From Flavobacterium album (lineage in GTDB: Bacteria; Bacteroidota; Bacteroidia; Flavobacteriales; Flavobacteriaceae): a stretch of 64,000 nt of DNA. The position numbers and the translations under genes were made by a program. The notes under the pieces were generated by a model. The model did not search any database and was not told the DNA's origin. It saw only the letters and a list, made by a program, of their open reading frames with translations. The stretch's first letter is position 1; every line of letters begins with the position of its first letter. This document shows, piece by piece, positions 17,005 to 27,230 of the stretch. Location: the NCBI RefSeq assembly GCF_003096035.1, contig NZ_CP029186.1:3889001-3953000 (forward strand), written 5' to 3'.

Positions 17005-17859
17005 ATGTTCAACCATTACCTCATCACGCGCTTCAACCTGAAAAACCCCAAGTGGGATGTTACCAAGAACAACGAATCCCTTCTGACGGATGAGTGGCTG
17101 GAACACAGGCTTTGGCTGTTCGAGAATTTCTGCTTCCCTTCTGTGGCGGCACAGGTGAACAGGAACTTTGAATGGCTTATTTATTTTGACATAACCACAC
17201 CTGATACTTATAAGCAAAAAATTGCCGCTATCATCGGGAACCAGCCCAACATCAGGCTGTTTTATATTGAAGGGATGCCTGCTTTTTACCCTGAGATCCA
17301 AAAGCTCATCGCAACAGAAGCTACCGGAAAGCCTTACCTCATCACTTCGCGCATTGATAATGACGACTGCATACGGAACACCTTCATCGACGAAGTGCAA
17401 AAACAATTTGACAAACAGGATTACCTTGCCATCGATGTAATAAAAGGCTATTCTTTACAGATAAAGCCCGTGATCATGCTGGGCAAGAAAGAGCACATCT
17501 TCAACCCGTTCATTAGCCTTATCGAGAAAAACGACAACCCGACGACCGTTTGGGCCAACGACCATAACCACTGGAAAAAAGAAACCCGGGTAAAGCAGGT
17601 TACCGACAAACGCTTATGGATGTCGATCATCCACGAGAAAAATAAAGTGAACGAGTTCGACGGCTACGGCAACATCAAATGGGACGATGTAAAGAACGAT
17701 TTTATCGTGTCCGGTGCCATGGCATCAACTATAAGCCGGGACATACTGCCGCACAGCCAGTGGTGGTGGACCAGCTTTAAGAACGGATTGTACGTAAACT
17801 GGGTACTGTTTAACAAGTCGCTCAAAAAAGCGCTTGGCATTTATAAATTAAAACAATAG
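17005..17859 (+). CDS. Putative rhamnosyl transferase family protein
   Basis: A 284-residue protein whose opening (FNHYLITRFNLKNP, then DEWLEHRLWLFENFCFPSVAAQ) matches the putative rhamnosyltransferase family PF11316 as I know it. The stretch LITSRIDNDDCI (about residues 112-123) contains a DND motif like the metal-binding DxD of GT-A enzymes. No membrane segment is visible. The actual donor sugar is unproven. It begins a plus-strand run of glycan genes; the GT4 gene follows 39 bases after its stop. Confidence 0.8.
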   Translation: MFNHYLITRFNLKNPKWDVTKNNESLLTDEWLEHRLWLFENFCFPSVAAQVNRNFEWLIYFDITTPDTYKQKIAAIIGNQPNIRLFYIEGMPAFYPEIQKLIATEATGKPYLITSRIDNDDCIRNTFIDEVQKQFDKQDYLAIDVIKGYSLQIKPVIMLGKKEHIFNPFISLIEKNDNPTTVWANDHNHWKKETRVKQVTDKRLWMSIIHEKNKVNEFDGYGNIKWDDVKNDFIVSGAMASTISRDILPHSQWWWTSFKNGLYVNWVLFNKSLKKALGIYKLKQ

Positions 17860-17898
17860 CGGGACCTGCCGGAATTGATAATCCTATAAAAGAATTAC

Positions 17899-18960
17899 AT
17901 GAGATCTGTCTTCCTGGAATCACACAATATGAAGAACCGCGCCGGCGGACTGGGCACTTTCAATTATGAGCTCATCAAAGCAATCGCGAAAAAGCCGCTG
18001 ACAGACCTGGAGATCTGCCTGAACCTGAAAGATCCGCAACAGGCACAGGATGAGTTTAAGGACATATTCAAATATAAAAAATACACCAGCCTGCAGCGTC
18101 ATGCCTTTTTCAGGATACGCGGGAAATTCGATGTATGGCACAGCATGAACCAAAACACGAAAGTAGAGCCGTTTTCTGCGCCTAAAAAATACATCCTTAC
18201 TGTGCATGACGTAATTTTTATGGAACAGGGGAATGAAGCAGACAGGCAGAAAAACGTGAAGCTTTTTAAGGACAAGCTGGAGCGTGCCGATGTAATAACC
18301 TATATTTCCGACTTTGCCAGGCAGCAGGTGCACACGCATTTCCGGGTCCCGCAGGTGGAGGAAGTAATCATCTATAATGGGAACCCTGTTGCTTCAGCGT
18401 TAAATTATGAAGGCTATACACCACAGGCACCTATGGATAAGCCATTTTTTTACAGCCTTGGTGACTTCCTGGAACGCAAGAATTTTATGGCGCTGGTAAA
18501 AATGATCGAAATAACCGATGGCTATAATCTTGTCATCTCAGGGAATAACGACAAAAGCTACGGGCAGGAAATAAAGGATTACATTAATCAAAAGAACCTT
18601 CAGGACAGGGTATTCCTTACCGGAAAGGTGAGCGAGGAAGGCAAGCGGTTCTACATGGCCAATTGCGCCGCGTTCCTGTTTCCGTCTGTTAATGAAGGTT
18701 TTGGGCTTCCGCCGATAGAGGCTATGTACTTTGGTAAGCCGGTATTTTTAAGCAACCTGTCGTCGCTGCCCGAGATAGGCGGGGATGCTGCTTTTTACTG
18801 GGAAAATTTCGATCCGGGATACATGAGGGATTTCGTACTGCAAAACCTGCAGCGCTATCATGCCAGTCCGGGCAGTTATGTTGAAAAAATAAAAGCAAGG
18901 GCAGCTTTTTTCAGTTGGGACAAAGCCGCTCATGCCTATCTGGAACTGTACCGCAAGTAA
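17899..18960 (+). CDS. Family 4 (GT-B) glycosyltransferase
   Basis: A 353-residue GT-B protein. The C-terminal half carries the GT4 signatures: FLTGKVSEEGKRFYMANCAAFLFPSVNEGFGLPPIEAM, where the EGFGLPPIE motif binds the nucleotide sugar. The N-terminal domain contains LTVHDVIF, also typical. It lies between the rhamnosyltransferase-like gene and a methyltransferase on the same strand, so a glycan assembly role at the cytoplasmic membrane is likely. The donor is unknown (mannose and glucose are common in this family). Confidence 0.9.
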   Translation: MRSVFLESHNMKNRAGGLGTFNYELIKAIAKKPLTDLEICLNLKDPQQAQDEFKDIFKYKKYTSLQRHAFFRIRGKFDVWHSMNQNTKVEPFSAPKKYILTVHDVIFMEQGNEADRQKNVKLFKDKLERADVITYISDFARQQVHTHFRVPQVEEVIIYNGNPVASALNYEGYTPQAPMDKPFFYSLGDFLERKNFMALVKMIEITDGYNLVISGNNDKSYGQEIKDYINQKNLQDRVFLTGKVSEEGKRFYMANCAAFLFPSVNEGFGLPPIEAMYFGKPVFLSNLSSLPEIGGDAAFYWENFDPGYMRDFVLQNLQRYHASPGSYVEKIKARAAFFSWDKAAHAYLELYRK

Positions 18961-18983
18961 CATTACGATATAAATAACACACT

Positions 18984-19739
18984 ATGATAATAGAGCAATA
19001 TTTTACTAAAGGCAAAAAGGTTCTGAACGATCCTATATTTAAGGACGCGCAGCAAAAAGGACGCGACGAACTGAATAAAAAGCCTTCCCGCAGCGATATT
19101 ATTAACTTCCTTTTATCGAAACTGAACCGCGAAACGACCTACCTTGAAATTGGCGTGCGCAACCTGAATGATAACCACAACCATGTAAAAGCTGATAAAA
19201 AATATGGCGTAGACCCGGGAGTTGATTTTGCAGGCAACCCTAATGGATTCCAGCTTCCCAGCGATGATTTTTTTGCAAAGCTGGAAAAGGGCGAAGTTCT
19301 CGATAAGGATATTTTGTTCGATGCGATCTTCATTGACGGCCTTCACCTTGCAGAGCAGGTAGACCGTGACATCATCAACTCCCTGAAGTATATTAAGGAT
19401 GACGGCTTTATCGTGCTGCACGACTGCAACCCGCCAACAGAATGGCATGCCCGGGAAGATTACGATTACAAGCACTCCCCAGCAGGCGTGCAATGGAACG
19501 GCACCACCTGGAAGGGATTTGTAAAATGGAGGCACGAATCATCAGTCTACTCCTGCTGTGTAGACAGTGACTGGGGCGTGGGCGTAATTGCTAAAAAACA
19601 TGCTATAGGCAACAGCATAGCTACACCTAACAGCAATCCTTTTTATGAGTTCGATGTATTTGCCAAAGACCGAAAGGGCTACCTCAACCTGATATCGTTC
19701 GAAGAGCTTAAGGCAGCGGTAAACAAAGCAATGCCATAA
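18984..19739 (+). CDS. Class I SAM-dependent methyltransferase (Methyltransf_24 type)
   Basis: A 251-residue protein. Motif I is TYLEIGVRNL (about residues 52-61), the acidic post-I strand is in YGVDPGVDF, and DAIFIDGLHLAEQVDRD followed by GFIVLHDCNP matches the Methyltransf_24 and cephalosporin hydroxylase-type family. The IDGLH and HD motifs suggest a metal-dependent O-methyltransferase acting on a sugar. It follows the GT4 gene by 23 bases and has a terminator after it, so it closes this operon. The substrate is an inference from context. Confidence 0.85.
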   Translation: MIIEQYFTKGKKVLNDPIFKDAQQKGRDELNKKPSRSDIINFLLSKLNRETTYLEIGVRNLNDNHNHVKADKKYGVDPGVDFAGNPNGFQLPSDDFFAKLEKGEVLDKDILFDAIFIDGLHLAEQVDRDIINSLKYIKDDGFIVLHDCNPPTEWHAREDYDYKHSPAGVQWNGTTWKGFVKWRHESSVYSCCVDSDWGVGVIAKKHAIGNSIATPNSNPFYEFDVFAKDRKGYLNLISFEELKAAVNKAMP

Positions 19740-19751
19740 TTAAAGAGATAT

Positions 19752-19790
19752 AAAAAGGCTCCGATGCTAAACACACCGGGCCTTTTTTTT
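19752..19790 (+). terminator. Terminator of the glycan operon
   Basis: AAAAAGGC pairs with GCCTTTTT around an imperfect stem-loop, ending in a run of eight T. It begins 12 bases after the methyltransferase stop codon. Confidence 0.8.
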
Positions 19791-19828
19791 ATGCTTAATA
19801 CGTTACAACCGAAAATATTCTAAAGCCG

Positions 19829-19874
19829 AACGAAAATGTCAGATTGAGCGCAGTCGAAATGCGGCATTTTCGTT
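19829..19874. repeat. Hairpin repeat with 10-bp arms
   Basis: AACGAAAATG and CATTTTCGTT form a perfect inverted repeat around a core related to GCGCAGTCGAAATG. The core resembles the repeats next to the GIY-YIG gene and common flavobacterial intergenic repeats. It lies between convergent genes. Confidence 0.6.
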
Positions 19875-19914
19875 CTTCATGCTTACCGAGTACGCTCGAA
19901 GCTGCAAGATTATC

Positions 19915-20781
19915 TTATTTTTTAAACAAAAACTTGAACCACTGCCCGAAATTCTTTTTAAGAAGGAAGAAGGAAGGAACATTCAGCTTACCCGAGCGCT
20001 TAAAGTTCTCCAACAGCTCCTGTATGGTTTTGCCCGGCATGAACTCCAGCGTTTTCCAATGCATCGGGTTCAGGTAAAAGAAGCCCTCGATCTGCTTGTA
20101 GTTCGACTTGTTCACCATATCCCACTTTTTCATAAAAGCCTCTTTGTCTATATCGGTATTGTGGCCCCAGTTTTCCAGCTTCTGCACCAGCTCTCCCCTT
20201 TCCCTCGAAAGGCAGTCGTGCAGCGCGATGCTGTTGGTATAAACGGACCTGCATTTACAGTGGCGGCCCACCTTATAACCCGGGTGGTTGGAGGCCACCA
20301 TGAACTTATCTAGCTTATCTACATAGAGAACGCCTTCATCTACATATTTATACAGGTTCACCTTGAAGGCACATATTTGTATCTTTTCGGCCCCTTCCTT
20401 CAGGAAATGGTTCTTTGACCTTAAGAAGTCGGTAAACGATTTGAAGTCATAAAAATATTCGTCGCTGTCCAGCTGTACAAGCCAGTTGCCAACACCCATT
20501 TTTTCGGCCAGCATCTTGCGTTCCCTTACTTCACATGCCATAGTGCTGAGTTCCGGCACGTAAAACTCATCTTCATAAATGACAATCTTATTGTCGGTAT
20601 CTACGGCTTTTATCCATTCGAAAAAAGACGGGTCGATATCAAAACTTTCCCCGTTCCAGGTTTTCTTATTCTTGTCGATAGCCAGGAAAATGGTATCGCT
20701 CTCAGAATATATAGGCGGCAATGCGAACTTAATCAGCTTATAATCATACGACACAAGAAAGCCTACCTGTATTTTTTTCAT
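19915..20781 (-). CDS. Glycosyltransferase-like protein (GT2/Glyco_tranf_2_4 type)
   Basis: A 288-residue protein starting MKKIQVGFLVSYDY. Residues 95-115 contain GVGNWLVQLDSDEYFYDF, where LDSDEYF is a DxD motif placed as in Glyco_tranf_2_4 and related GT-A proteins. The C-terminus is basic and aromatic. There is no signal peptide or clear membrane helix. It lies alone on the minus strand between two plus-strand glycan operons, divergent from glf. A glycosyltransferase role is likely; sugars are unknown. Confidence 0.75.
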   Translation of the reverse strand: MKKIQVGFLVSYDYKLIKFALPPIYSESDTIFLAIDKNKKTWNGESFDIDPSFFEWIKAVDTDNKIVIYEDEFYVPELSTMACEVRERKMLAEKMGVGNWLVQLDSDEYFYDFKSFTDFLRSKNHFLKEGAEKIQICAFKVNLYKYVDEGVLYVDKLDKFMVASNHPGYKVGRHCKCRSVYTNSIALHDCLSRERGELVQKLENWGHNTDIDKEAFMKKWDMVNKSNYKQIEGFFYLNPMHWKTLEFMPGKTIQELLENFKRSGKLNVPSFFLLKKNFGQWFKFLFKK

Positions 20782-20904
20782 GTTGGAAGATGTTGATTTT
20801 TATGCGGTGCAAGTTAAGATAATTTTGAATTTCATGTGCAGGTAATATTTTCTTTGTGACGGCGGTTCGCCAAAACTTAAAAAAATATTGCATAATTTCG
20901 CCAA

Positions 20905-22014
20905 ATGGACAAATATGATTACGTTATAGTGGGTTCGGGGCTTTTTGGAAGCGTTTTTGCGCATGAAGCTTCCAAAAGGGGAAAAAAATGCCTCGTGATA
21001 GACAAGCGCGACCATTTGGGCGGCAATGTATATTGCGAAAATGTAGAGGGCATCAATGTGCACAAATACGGCGCACATATTTTTCATACCAACGATAAAG
21101 GCCTTTGGGATTACGTGAACCAATTTGCCGAATTCAACCATTACAGGAATTCGCCGTTGTCGCTGTCTAAGGGCAAACTGTACAACCTGCCTTTCAATAT
21201 GAATACCTTTTACCAGCTTTGGGGAACGATAACCCCGGCAGAGGCGCAGGCAAAGATCGATGAGCAAATAGCTGAATACGGGACATCCGACCCGCAGAAC
21301 CTTGAGGAACAGGCGCTATCGCTGGTGGGGAAGGATATTTACGAAACCCTTATAAAAGAATATACCGAAAAGCAATGGGGAATGAGCGCAACGCTGCTGC
21401 CTGCTTTTATCATAAAGCGGCTGCCGGTGCGTTTTACCTTTGACAATAATTATTTTAACGACACCTACCAGGGCATCCCGAAAGGCGGCTACAATAAGAT
21501 CATAGACGGCCTGTTGGAAGGAATAGAATGTAAAACGGATATTGATTTTTTTGAGGAAAGGGAAAAATGGGAAGGCCTGGCCGATAAGATCGTGTTTACC
21601 GGCAAGGTGGATGAATATTTCAATTATGAGTTCGGGCAGCTGGATTACCGTTCACTGCGCTTTGAGAACGAGATATTGCCAGTGGCTAACCACCAGGGGA
21701 ATGCGGTGGTTAACTATAATGATAAGGAAGTTCCCTATACCCGCATCATAGAGCATAAGCACTTTGAGTTTGGCACACAGCCATCGACGGTCATTACGAA
21801 GGAGTACCCCGACGAGTGGACGCCCGGCAAAGAAGCCTTCTACCCCATAAACGATGATAAGAACCAGGCGATCTACCAAAAGTATAGCGAGCTGAAAAAA
21901 CAGCAGCCCAACACCATATTTGGCGGGCGCCTGGCAGAATACCGTTATTATGACATGCACCAGATCATTGCCTCTGCACTCACTGCCATAAAAAAAGAAT
22001 TCAATGAGAACTAA
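20905..22014 (+). CDS. glf: UDP-galactopyranose mutase
   Basis: Converts UDP-galactopyranose to UDP-galactofuranose using reduced FAD. The 369-residue length fits. The N-terminus DYVIVGSGLFGSVFAHEA is the FAD Rossmann motif; the adjacent KRDHLGGNVY and GAHIFHTN are family signatures. KQWG and RYYDMHQII near the C-terminus carry conserved Arg/Tyr residues that bind substrate. It implies that this organism puts galactofuranose into a surface glycan. Its last codons overlap the start of the DUF4422 gene by 11 bases, suggesting translational coupling. Confidence 0.96.
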   Translation: MDKYDYVIVGSGLFGSVFAHEASKRGKKCLVIDKRDHLGGNVYCENVEGINVHKYGAHIFHTNDKGLWDYVNQFAEFNHYRNSPLSLSKGKLYNLPFNMNTFYQLWGTITPAEAQAKIDEQIAEYGTSDPQNLEEQALSLVGKDIYETLIKEYTEKQWGMSATLLPAFIIKRLPVRFTFDNNYFNDTYQGIPKGGYNKIIDGLLEGIECKTDIDFFEEREKWEGLADKIVFTGKVDEYFNYEFGQLDYRSLRFENEILPVANHQGNAVVNYNDKEVPYTRIIEHKHFEFGTQPSTVITKEYPDEWTPGKEAFYPINDDKNQAIYQKYSELKKQQPNTIFGGRLAEYRYYDMHQIIASALTAIKKEFNEN

Positions 22015-22777
22015 GATATTCGTAGTTACCCACAAAGGCAAGCCGCCTGTAATTAATGAAGTGTTTATCCCGATTCAGGTAGGCAAAGGCGAGACCATTT
22101 ATGATGGCATTGCACGTGACAACACCGGGGATAACATCACGCAAAAGAACAGCAGCTTTTGCGAACTTACGGCATCCTACTGGATTGATAAGAACATAAC
22201 CGATGCCAACTATGTAGGCATCTGCCATTACAGGAGGTATTTCAATTTTTTCCCGCCGCTGTTCACTTTTAAGCCCTCGCGGCAGAAAAAGGCAACGGAG
22301 CAGGAATTCAAAGCGTCCCCTACCGGAAAGGCTTCTGCTGAAAAGACCGCTAAGAAAGTAGCCGCGATCATGAAAGACCATGATTGCATTATGCTGCGCC
22401 CCTACCACATGAAAGAAGGGCTTTCGGAATCATATTACAATGCGCAGGGCGGGCACCGGGAATCGGACTGGAAAGAAACCATGAAGATCATCAGGGAGCT
22501 TTATCCTGAATACGACCAAAGCATTGTGGACTATCTTGACAACGGGCACAATTTCCACATGGGCAACATGATGGTTACTACCAAAGAGAAGTGGGCTGCC
22601 TACCACAAATGGCTTTTCTCCATACTATTTGAACTGGAAAAAAGGATCGAAGTGCCGACTGACGCTGTACAGGGAAGGGTTTTCGGGTATATCTCGGAAA
22701 GGATCATCAACCTGTATGTATACCATAACAAGTTCAGGATAAAAGAAATGGGCGGCTATAAGATCACCGACCTTTAA
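22004..22777 (+). CDS. DUF4422 family glycosyltransferase-like protein
   Basis: A 257-residue protein. The opening IFVVTHKGKPP, the motif NSSFCELTASYWI and especially VGICHYRRYF (about residues 70-79) define DUF4422 (PF14393), often found beside glf. HNFHMGNMMV is a second conserved motif near residues 185-194. Members are thought to be glycosyltransferases, and the coupling with glf makes a galactofuranosyltransferase a reasonable guess, not a proven one. A basic insertion of about 30 residues lies near residues 85-120. Confidence 0.85.
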   Translation: MRTKIFVVTHKGKPPVINEVFIPIQVGKGETIYDGIARDNTGDNITQKNSSFCELTASYWIDKNITDANYVGICHYRRYFNFFPPLFTFKPSRQKKATEQEFKASPTGKASAEKTAKKVAAIMKDHDCIMLRPYHMKEGLSESYYNAQGGHRESDWKETMKIIRELYPEYDQSIVDYLDNGHNFHMGNMMVTTKEKWAAYHKWLFSILFELEKRIEVPTDAVQGRVFGYISERIINLYVYHNKFRIKEMGGYKITDL

Positions 22778-22789
22778 ACTGTCTTTGGC

Positions 22790-23893
22790 ATGATAAAATT
22801 CCTCGACCTGCAAAAAATAAACCTCCTGCACCAACAGGAAATTGAGGCACGCCTGCTTAAAGCGTTCAGGAGCGGCTGGTACCTGCTGGGCGATGAAGTA
22901 AAGCAGTTCGAGAAAAATCTTAGCGCTTATATTGGCTGCAGGAATGCCATTGGGGTTGCCAACGGGCTTGATGCATTGCGCCTGATCCTGAAAGCTTATA
23001 TGGAACTCGGTGTAATGCAGGAAGGCGACGAAGTGATTGTCCCGGCAAATACGTATATTGCCTCGTTGCTGGCCATTACCGATAACCGCCTCTCCCCGGT
23101 TTTAGTAGAGCCGGACATTGACACTTATAATATCGACATTGCCAAAATAGAAGCCGACATTACACCGAAGACCAAAGCCATAATGATTGTGCATCTGTAT
23201 GGGCGTGTTATATTTTCGGAGGAACTGAAGGCATTGGCACAAAAGCATAACCTGAAAATAATTGAAGATAACGCCCAGGCCATCGGGGCTGAATGGAACG
23301 GAATAAAAAGCGGCAACCTTGGCGATGCAGCGGGCTTTAGCTTTTATCCCGGCAAGAATCTTGGCGCGCTGGGCGATGCCGGCGCTGTTACGACCAATGA
23401 TGATGAACTGGCAAAAACGATCCGCACACTGGCCAATTACGGTTCGGAAGAGAAGTATGTGAATAAGTTGCAGGGACTGAATTCAAGGCTGGATGAGATA
23501 CAGGCAGCCGTTCTGGATGAAAAGTTGCACTACCTTGACCAAGAGAATGATAGGCGAAAAGAGGTGGTGAAATTTTACCTGGACAATATAACCAACCCTG
23601 AGATCATACTGCCGCAGCTTCCCGAAAATGAGAAAGAGCATGTATGGCACCTGTTCGTTATCCGTACTAAAGAACGGGACAGGCTGCAAAATTATTTAAA
23701 GGATAACGGCATACAGACATTGATCCACTACCCTATCCCGCCACACAGGCAGGAAGCGTACCCGCAACTGCATCATCAATCGTTCTCGATAACCGAGAAG
23801 ATACATGAGGAGGTTTTGAGCCTTCCGGTAAGCCCGGTGATGACGGATGAAGAAATAAAGAAAGTGGTTGAAACACTAAACAATTACAAATGA
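22790..23893 (+). CDS. DegT/DnrJ/EryC1/StrS family sugar aminotransferase
   Basis: A 367-residue PLP enzyme that aminates a nucleotide keto-sugar. The PLP lysine is K189 in [12 protein letters not shown], and the acidic PLP-binding motif is [12 protein letters not shown] (157-168). [10 protein letters not shown] (58-67) binds the cofactor phosphate. The pattern is closest to the FdtB/QdtB group that makes 3-amino-3,6-dideoxyhexoses, but no partner isomerase gene is in the window. It ends the glycan cluster; the sua5 start overlaps its stop (ATGA). Confidence 0.92.
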   Translation: MIKFLDLQKINLLHQQEIEARLLKAFRSGWYLLGDEVKQFEKNLSAYIGCRNAIGVANGLDALRLILKAYMELGVMQEGDEVIVPANTYIASLLAITDNRLSPVLVEPDIDTYNIDIAKIEADITPKTKAIMIVHLYGRVIFSEELKALAQKHNLKIIEDNAQAIGAEWNGIKSGNLGDAAGFSFYPGKNLGALGDAGAVTTNDDELAKTIRTLANYGSEEKYVNKLQGLNSRLDEIQAAVLDEKLHYLDQENDRRKEVVKFYLDNITNPEIILPQLPENEKEHVWHLFVIRTKERDRLQNYLKDNGIQTLIHYPIPPHRQEAYPQLHHQSFSITEKIHEEVLSLPVSPVMTDEEIKKVVETLNNYK

Positions 23894-24465
23894 GCACACC
23901 CGATATAAATACCGAAGTACACAATGCCTTTGAGGCTATAAAAAATGGCGGCATTATTCTCTATCCTACTGATACCGTGTGGGGCATTGGCTGTGATGCG
24001 ACTAATCCCGAGGCCGTAAAAAAAATATATGCCCTAAAGCAGCGCGAGGAAAGCAAAAGCATGATCGTGCTGATGAACAGCGACCGCATGATGCATAATG
24101 TTTTTAAGGAAATACCTGAAGTGGCCTGGCAGATACTCGACTTGTCTGAAAAGCCTACAACACTGATACTGGATAACCCGCGCAATGTGGCCCCGAATAT
24201 CATTGCCGAAGACAAAACCCTTGGCGTAAGGGTGGTAAAAGAGCCTTTTTGCTACAAGCTCATGGAACGCATGAAAAAGCCTTTAGTGTCTACTTCAGCG
24301 AATATCAGCGGCAGCCCTACCCCAAATTCTTTTAAAGAAATAGACCATCATATTTTGGACGGCGTAGACTATATCGTAAATTTGCACCGTGAAAAGATCG
24401 CCGCAAAACCTTCCACCATCATTAAGCTGGGGAACGATTTGCAGGTGAAAGTGATACGCCCCTGA
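23890..24465 (+). CDS. L-threonylcarbamoyladenylate synthase (YrdC/Sua5 family)
   Basis: Makes threonylcarbamoyl-AMP from Thr, bicarbonate and ATP, the first step of t6A37 modification on ANN-decoding tRNAs. The YrdC motif [19 protein letters not shown] (about residues 21-39) and the C-terminal [12 protein letters not shown] are clear. At 191 residues it is the short YrdC/TsaC form without the Sua5 C-terminal domain. It overlaps the aminotransferase stop and its own stop touches the cca start, so it is translationally coupled to both. Confidence 0.94.
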   Translation: MSTPDINTEVHNAFEAIKNGGIILYPTDTVWGIGCDATNPEAVKKIYALKQREESKSMIVLMNSDRMMHNVFKEIPEVAWQILDLSEKPTTLILDNPRNVAPNIIAEDKTLGVRVVKEPFCYKLMERMKKPLVSTSANISGSPTPNSFKEIDHHILDGVDYIVNLHREKIAAKPSTIIKLGNDLQVKVIRP

Positions 24466-25898
24466 TGGAAAACAAAACTTCATATAAAGAAGCCCTAAAT
24501 AATAAGATCTTCAGCATTACCTCGCAGGCCGCCAAAGAACTTAACGTAAAAAGTTATGTAATCGGCGGGTTTGTACGTGACCTGTTGCTAAAGCGCGATT
24601 TCAAAAAAGATATTGACATCGTAGCTGTAGGAAGCGGCATCGACCTTGCCGAAAAGGTCTCTTCCCTTTTACCGAAAAAGCCAAAAGTGCAGGTATTCAA
24701 AACCTATGGCACTGCAATGCTGCGTTTTGAGGAAATTGATATTGAGTTTGTTGGCGCCCGCAAGGAGTCGTATACCGAGAACAGCCGCAACCCGCAGGTG
24801 GAGACCGGCACGCTGGAAGACGACCAGAACCGTCGCGACTTTACCATCAATGCCCTGGCGCTTTCACTGGATGAAAAAGACTTCGGTGCATTGGTTGACC
24901 CGTTCAATGGCGTTGAAGACCTTCGCAACAAGATTATCCGTACGCCATTAGATCCGGATATTACCTATAGCGACGATCCGCTGCGCATGATGCGCGCCAT
25001 ACGTTTCGCCACACAGTTGGGCTTTACCATTGAGGAAGATTCGCTTACTGCTATTGAAAGGAACAAGGAGCGTATCAAAATAATTTCGGGTGAGCGTATT
25101 GTAGATGAGTTGAACAAAATACTGTCGGCTGCTGTGCCCTCTGTAGGCTTTAAGCTGCTGCATCAAACCGGCTTGTTGCACATCATCCTTCCGGAACTTA
25201 CCGCCCTACAGGGTGTTGAGGAAGTGGAAGGCCAGACCCATAAAGACAATTTTTACCACACACTTGAGGTGGTTGACAATATAGCGCCAAACACCGAAGA
25301 TGTATGGCTCCGCTGGGCTGCACTGCTGCACGATATTGGCAAGGCGCCTACGAAGAAATTCAGCAAAAAAGTAGGCTGGACCTTTCACGGGCATGAGTTT
25401 GTTGGCGGCAAGATGGTGAAAAAGCTGTTTGAGCGCCTGCACATGCCGCTGAACCAGAAGATGAAGTTCGTATCGAAAATGGTGATGCTGAGCTCTCGCC
25501 CTATTGTATTGTCGCAGGACATTGTGACCGATTCGGCTGTACGCAGGCTGGTGTTTGATGCCGGTGAAGATATTGAGAGCCTTATGACACTATGCGAAGC
25601 CGACATTACGACCAAGAACCCGAATAAGTTCAAAAAATACCATAACAACTTTAAGATCGTGCGCCAGAAGATCGTAGAGGTTGAAGAACGCGACCATGTA
25701 CGCAACTTCCAGCCGCCCATTACCGGCGAGGAGATCATGGAAACATTTGGGCTTACTCCGGGGCGTGAGATCGGGATTTTAAAGGAAGCTATTAAAGAAG
25801 CAATACTGGAGGGGGAAATACATAATGATTATGAGTCGGCACATGCTTTCATGATGGCTAAAGCGGAAAATATGGGCCTGAAAATTCAAAACAACTAA
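24465..25898 (+). CDS. cca: tRNA nucleotidyltransferase (CCA-adding) with HD domain
   Basis: Adds or repairs the 3' CCA of tRNAs. The N-terminal nucleotidyltransferase domain has [11 protein letters not shown] (residues about 31-41), the catalytic DIDIVAVG (DxD), and [14 protein letters not shown]-terminal HD domain has [12 protein letters not shown] and LLHDIGKAP, which gives phosphatase/phosphodiesterase potential as in E. coli Cca. The length (477) fits this Bacteroidota form. A role beyond CCA addition, such as poly(A) polymerase, cannot be excluded from sequence. The ctaA gene follows after 3 bases. Confidence 0.94.
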   Translation: MENKTSYKEALNNKIFSITSQAAKELNVKSYVIGGFVRDLLLKRDFKKDIDIVAVGSGIDLAEKVSSLLPKKPKVQVFKTYGTAMLRFEEIDIEFVGARKESYTENSRNPQVETGTLEDDQNRRDFTINALALSLDEKDFGALVDPFNGVEDLRNKIIRTPLDPDITYSDDPLRMMRAIRFATQLGFTIEEDSLTAIERNKERIKIISGERIVDELNKILSAAVPSVGFKLLHQTGLLHIILPELTALQGVEEVEGQTHKDNFYHTLEVVDNIAPNTEDVWLRWAALLHDIGKAPTKKFSKKVGWTFHGHEFVGGKMVKKLFERLHMPLNQKMKFVSKMVMLSSRPIVLSQDIVTDSAVRRLVFDAGEDIESLMTLCEADITTKNPNKFKKYHNNFKIVRQKIVEVEERDHVRNFQPPITGEEIMETFGLTPGREIGILKEAIKEAILEGEIHNDYESAHAFMMAKAENMGLKIQNN

Positions 25899-25901
25899 GA
25901 T

Positions 25902-26918
25902 ATGAAACGCAATAACGCTGTGATATGGTGGCTGCTTTCAGGCTGTATCCTTGTTTTTATAATGGTAGTGGTTGGCGGTATCACGCGCCTGACAAATTCG
26001 GGCCTTTCGATGACCGACTGGCATCTGGTTACTGACACCTTCCCTCCTATGAGTGAAGAAAAGTGGAGTGCTGCATTTGAGGAATACAAAAAGTTTCCCG
26101 AATACCAAAAGATCAACATCCATAACGACTTTACCCTTGACGACTACAAGTTCATTTATTTTTGGGAGTGGTTTCACAGGCTTATTGGGCGCATCATCGG
26201 CATTGTTTTTATCGTACCTTTCATCTATTTCCTGATAAGAAAGCAACTGGACGGGAGCACTATAAAAAAATGCCTTATCCTATTGGGCATGGGTGCCCTG
26301 CAGGGATTCTTCGGATGGTTCATGGTGAAAAGCGGCTTGGTAGACAACCCGGATGTGAGCCACTTCAGGCTTTCGCTTCACCTTACGTTTGCATTTATAA
26401 CTTTCGCCTATACGCTTTGGGTAGCGCTCGACCTGATTTACCCCGAAAGGCATACTGTAAACCACAAACTGCGCCGCATTGGAAGGATTGCACTTGCTAT
26501 TTTATTACTTCAGATCATCTACGGCGGATTCGTTGCGGGCCTTAATGCCGGGCTAATACACAACCACTGGCCGCTTATGAGCGACGGGCAGTTGGTACAC
26601 GACAGCGTTCTTATAGAGAAGCCAACAATCCTGCTGGCCCTCACTGAAGGCCAGAGTGGTGTGCAATTTGTGCACCGCACCATGGCGTATATAGTTGTGG
26701 CAATGATCGTATATCTCTACTTTACCGCAAGAAGCACAGCCAATGCCCAGCAAAGAAAAGGATTGAATGCACTTATATTGATCGTGTTCATTCAGTTTAC
26801 ACTGGGAGTATTCACGTTGTTGCTGCGGGTTCCGCTATGGCTGGGGCTGGCGCACCAGGTAGTGGCTTTCTTCCTCCTTACTTCCATGACCTATACGCTG
26901 CACCGTTTCAGTAAGTAG
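25902..26918 (+). CDS. ctaA: Heme A synthase (COX15/CtaA family)
   Basis: Oxidises the C8 methyl of heme O to give heme A for cytochrome oxidase. A 338-residue protein with eight predicted transmembrane helices. VVGGITRLTNSGLSMTDW (residues 21-38) and the helix with EWFHRLIGRIIG (heme-ligand His) are the signatures; a second HRTMAY motif and a final LAHQ contribute further His ligands. It lies in the sua5-cca-ctaA unit. Presence implies an aa3-type terminal oxidase elsewhere in the genome. Confidence 0.95.
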   Translation: MKRNNAVIWWLLSGCILVFIMVVVGGITRLTNSGLSMTDWHLVTDTFPPMSEEKWSAAFEEYKKFPEYQKINIHNDFTLDDYKFIYFWEWFHRLIGRIIGIVFIVPFIYFLIRKQLDGSTIKKCLILLGMGALQGFFGWFMVKSGLVDNPDVSHFRLSLHLTFAFITFAYTLWVALDLIYPERHTVNHKLRRIGRIALAILLLQIIYGGFVAGLNAGLIHNHWPLMSDGQLVHDSVLIEKPTILLALTEGQSGVQFVHRTMAYIVVAMIVYLYFTARSTANAQQRKGLNALILIVFIQFTLGVFTLLLRVPLWLGLAHQVVAFFLLTSMTYTLHRFSK

Positions 26919-27014
26919 TCATGTTTGTGATTTAATTAAGATTGCTTTACCATCAATTTGGGAAATCATGGTGTAATTTTACAATACAGAAAGCAACTAA
27001 TAAAATTACACATT

Positions 27015-27197
27015 ATGCCAAATTCAACGGAGATCCAGGGTGGCTGGGACGAATTCAAAGGTAAACTGAAACAGAAATATGCCGAACTTACAGATGATGA
27101 TCTGACATATGAGGAAGGCAAAGACGATGAAATGTGGGGAAAACTTGAGCAGAAATTAGGCAAGGCAAAGAAAGAAATACTTTCTATTTTCCAATAG
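27015..27197 (+). CDS. CsbD family stress-related protein
   Basis: A 60-residue protein, MPNSTEIQGGWDEFKGK onward, with the CsbD hallmark of a small hydrophilic helical repeat: GGWDEFKGKLKQKYAELTDD and KLEQKLGKAKKE. I chose the ATG that begins MPNSTEIQ because the upstream in-frame ATG would add a segment not seen in the family. CsbD proteins are induced by general stress in Bacillus; here the role is unknown. A strong terminator follows. Confidence 0.9.
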   Translation: MPNSTEIQGGWDEFKGKLKQKYAELTDDDLTYEEGKDDEMWGKLEQKLGKAKKEILSIFQ

Positions 27198-27230
27198 CCT
27201 TTCCCTTAAGAAAAACTACCACATATTCCG

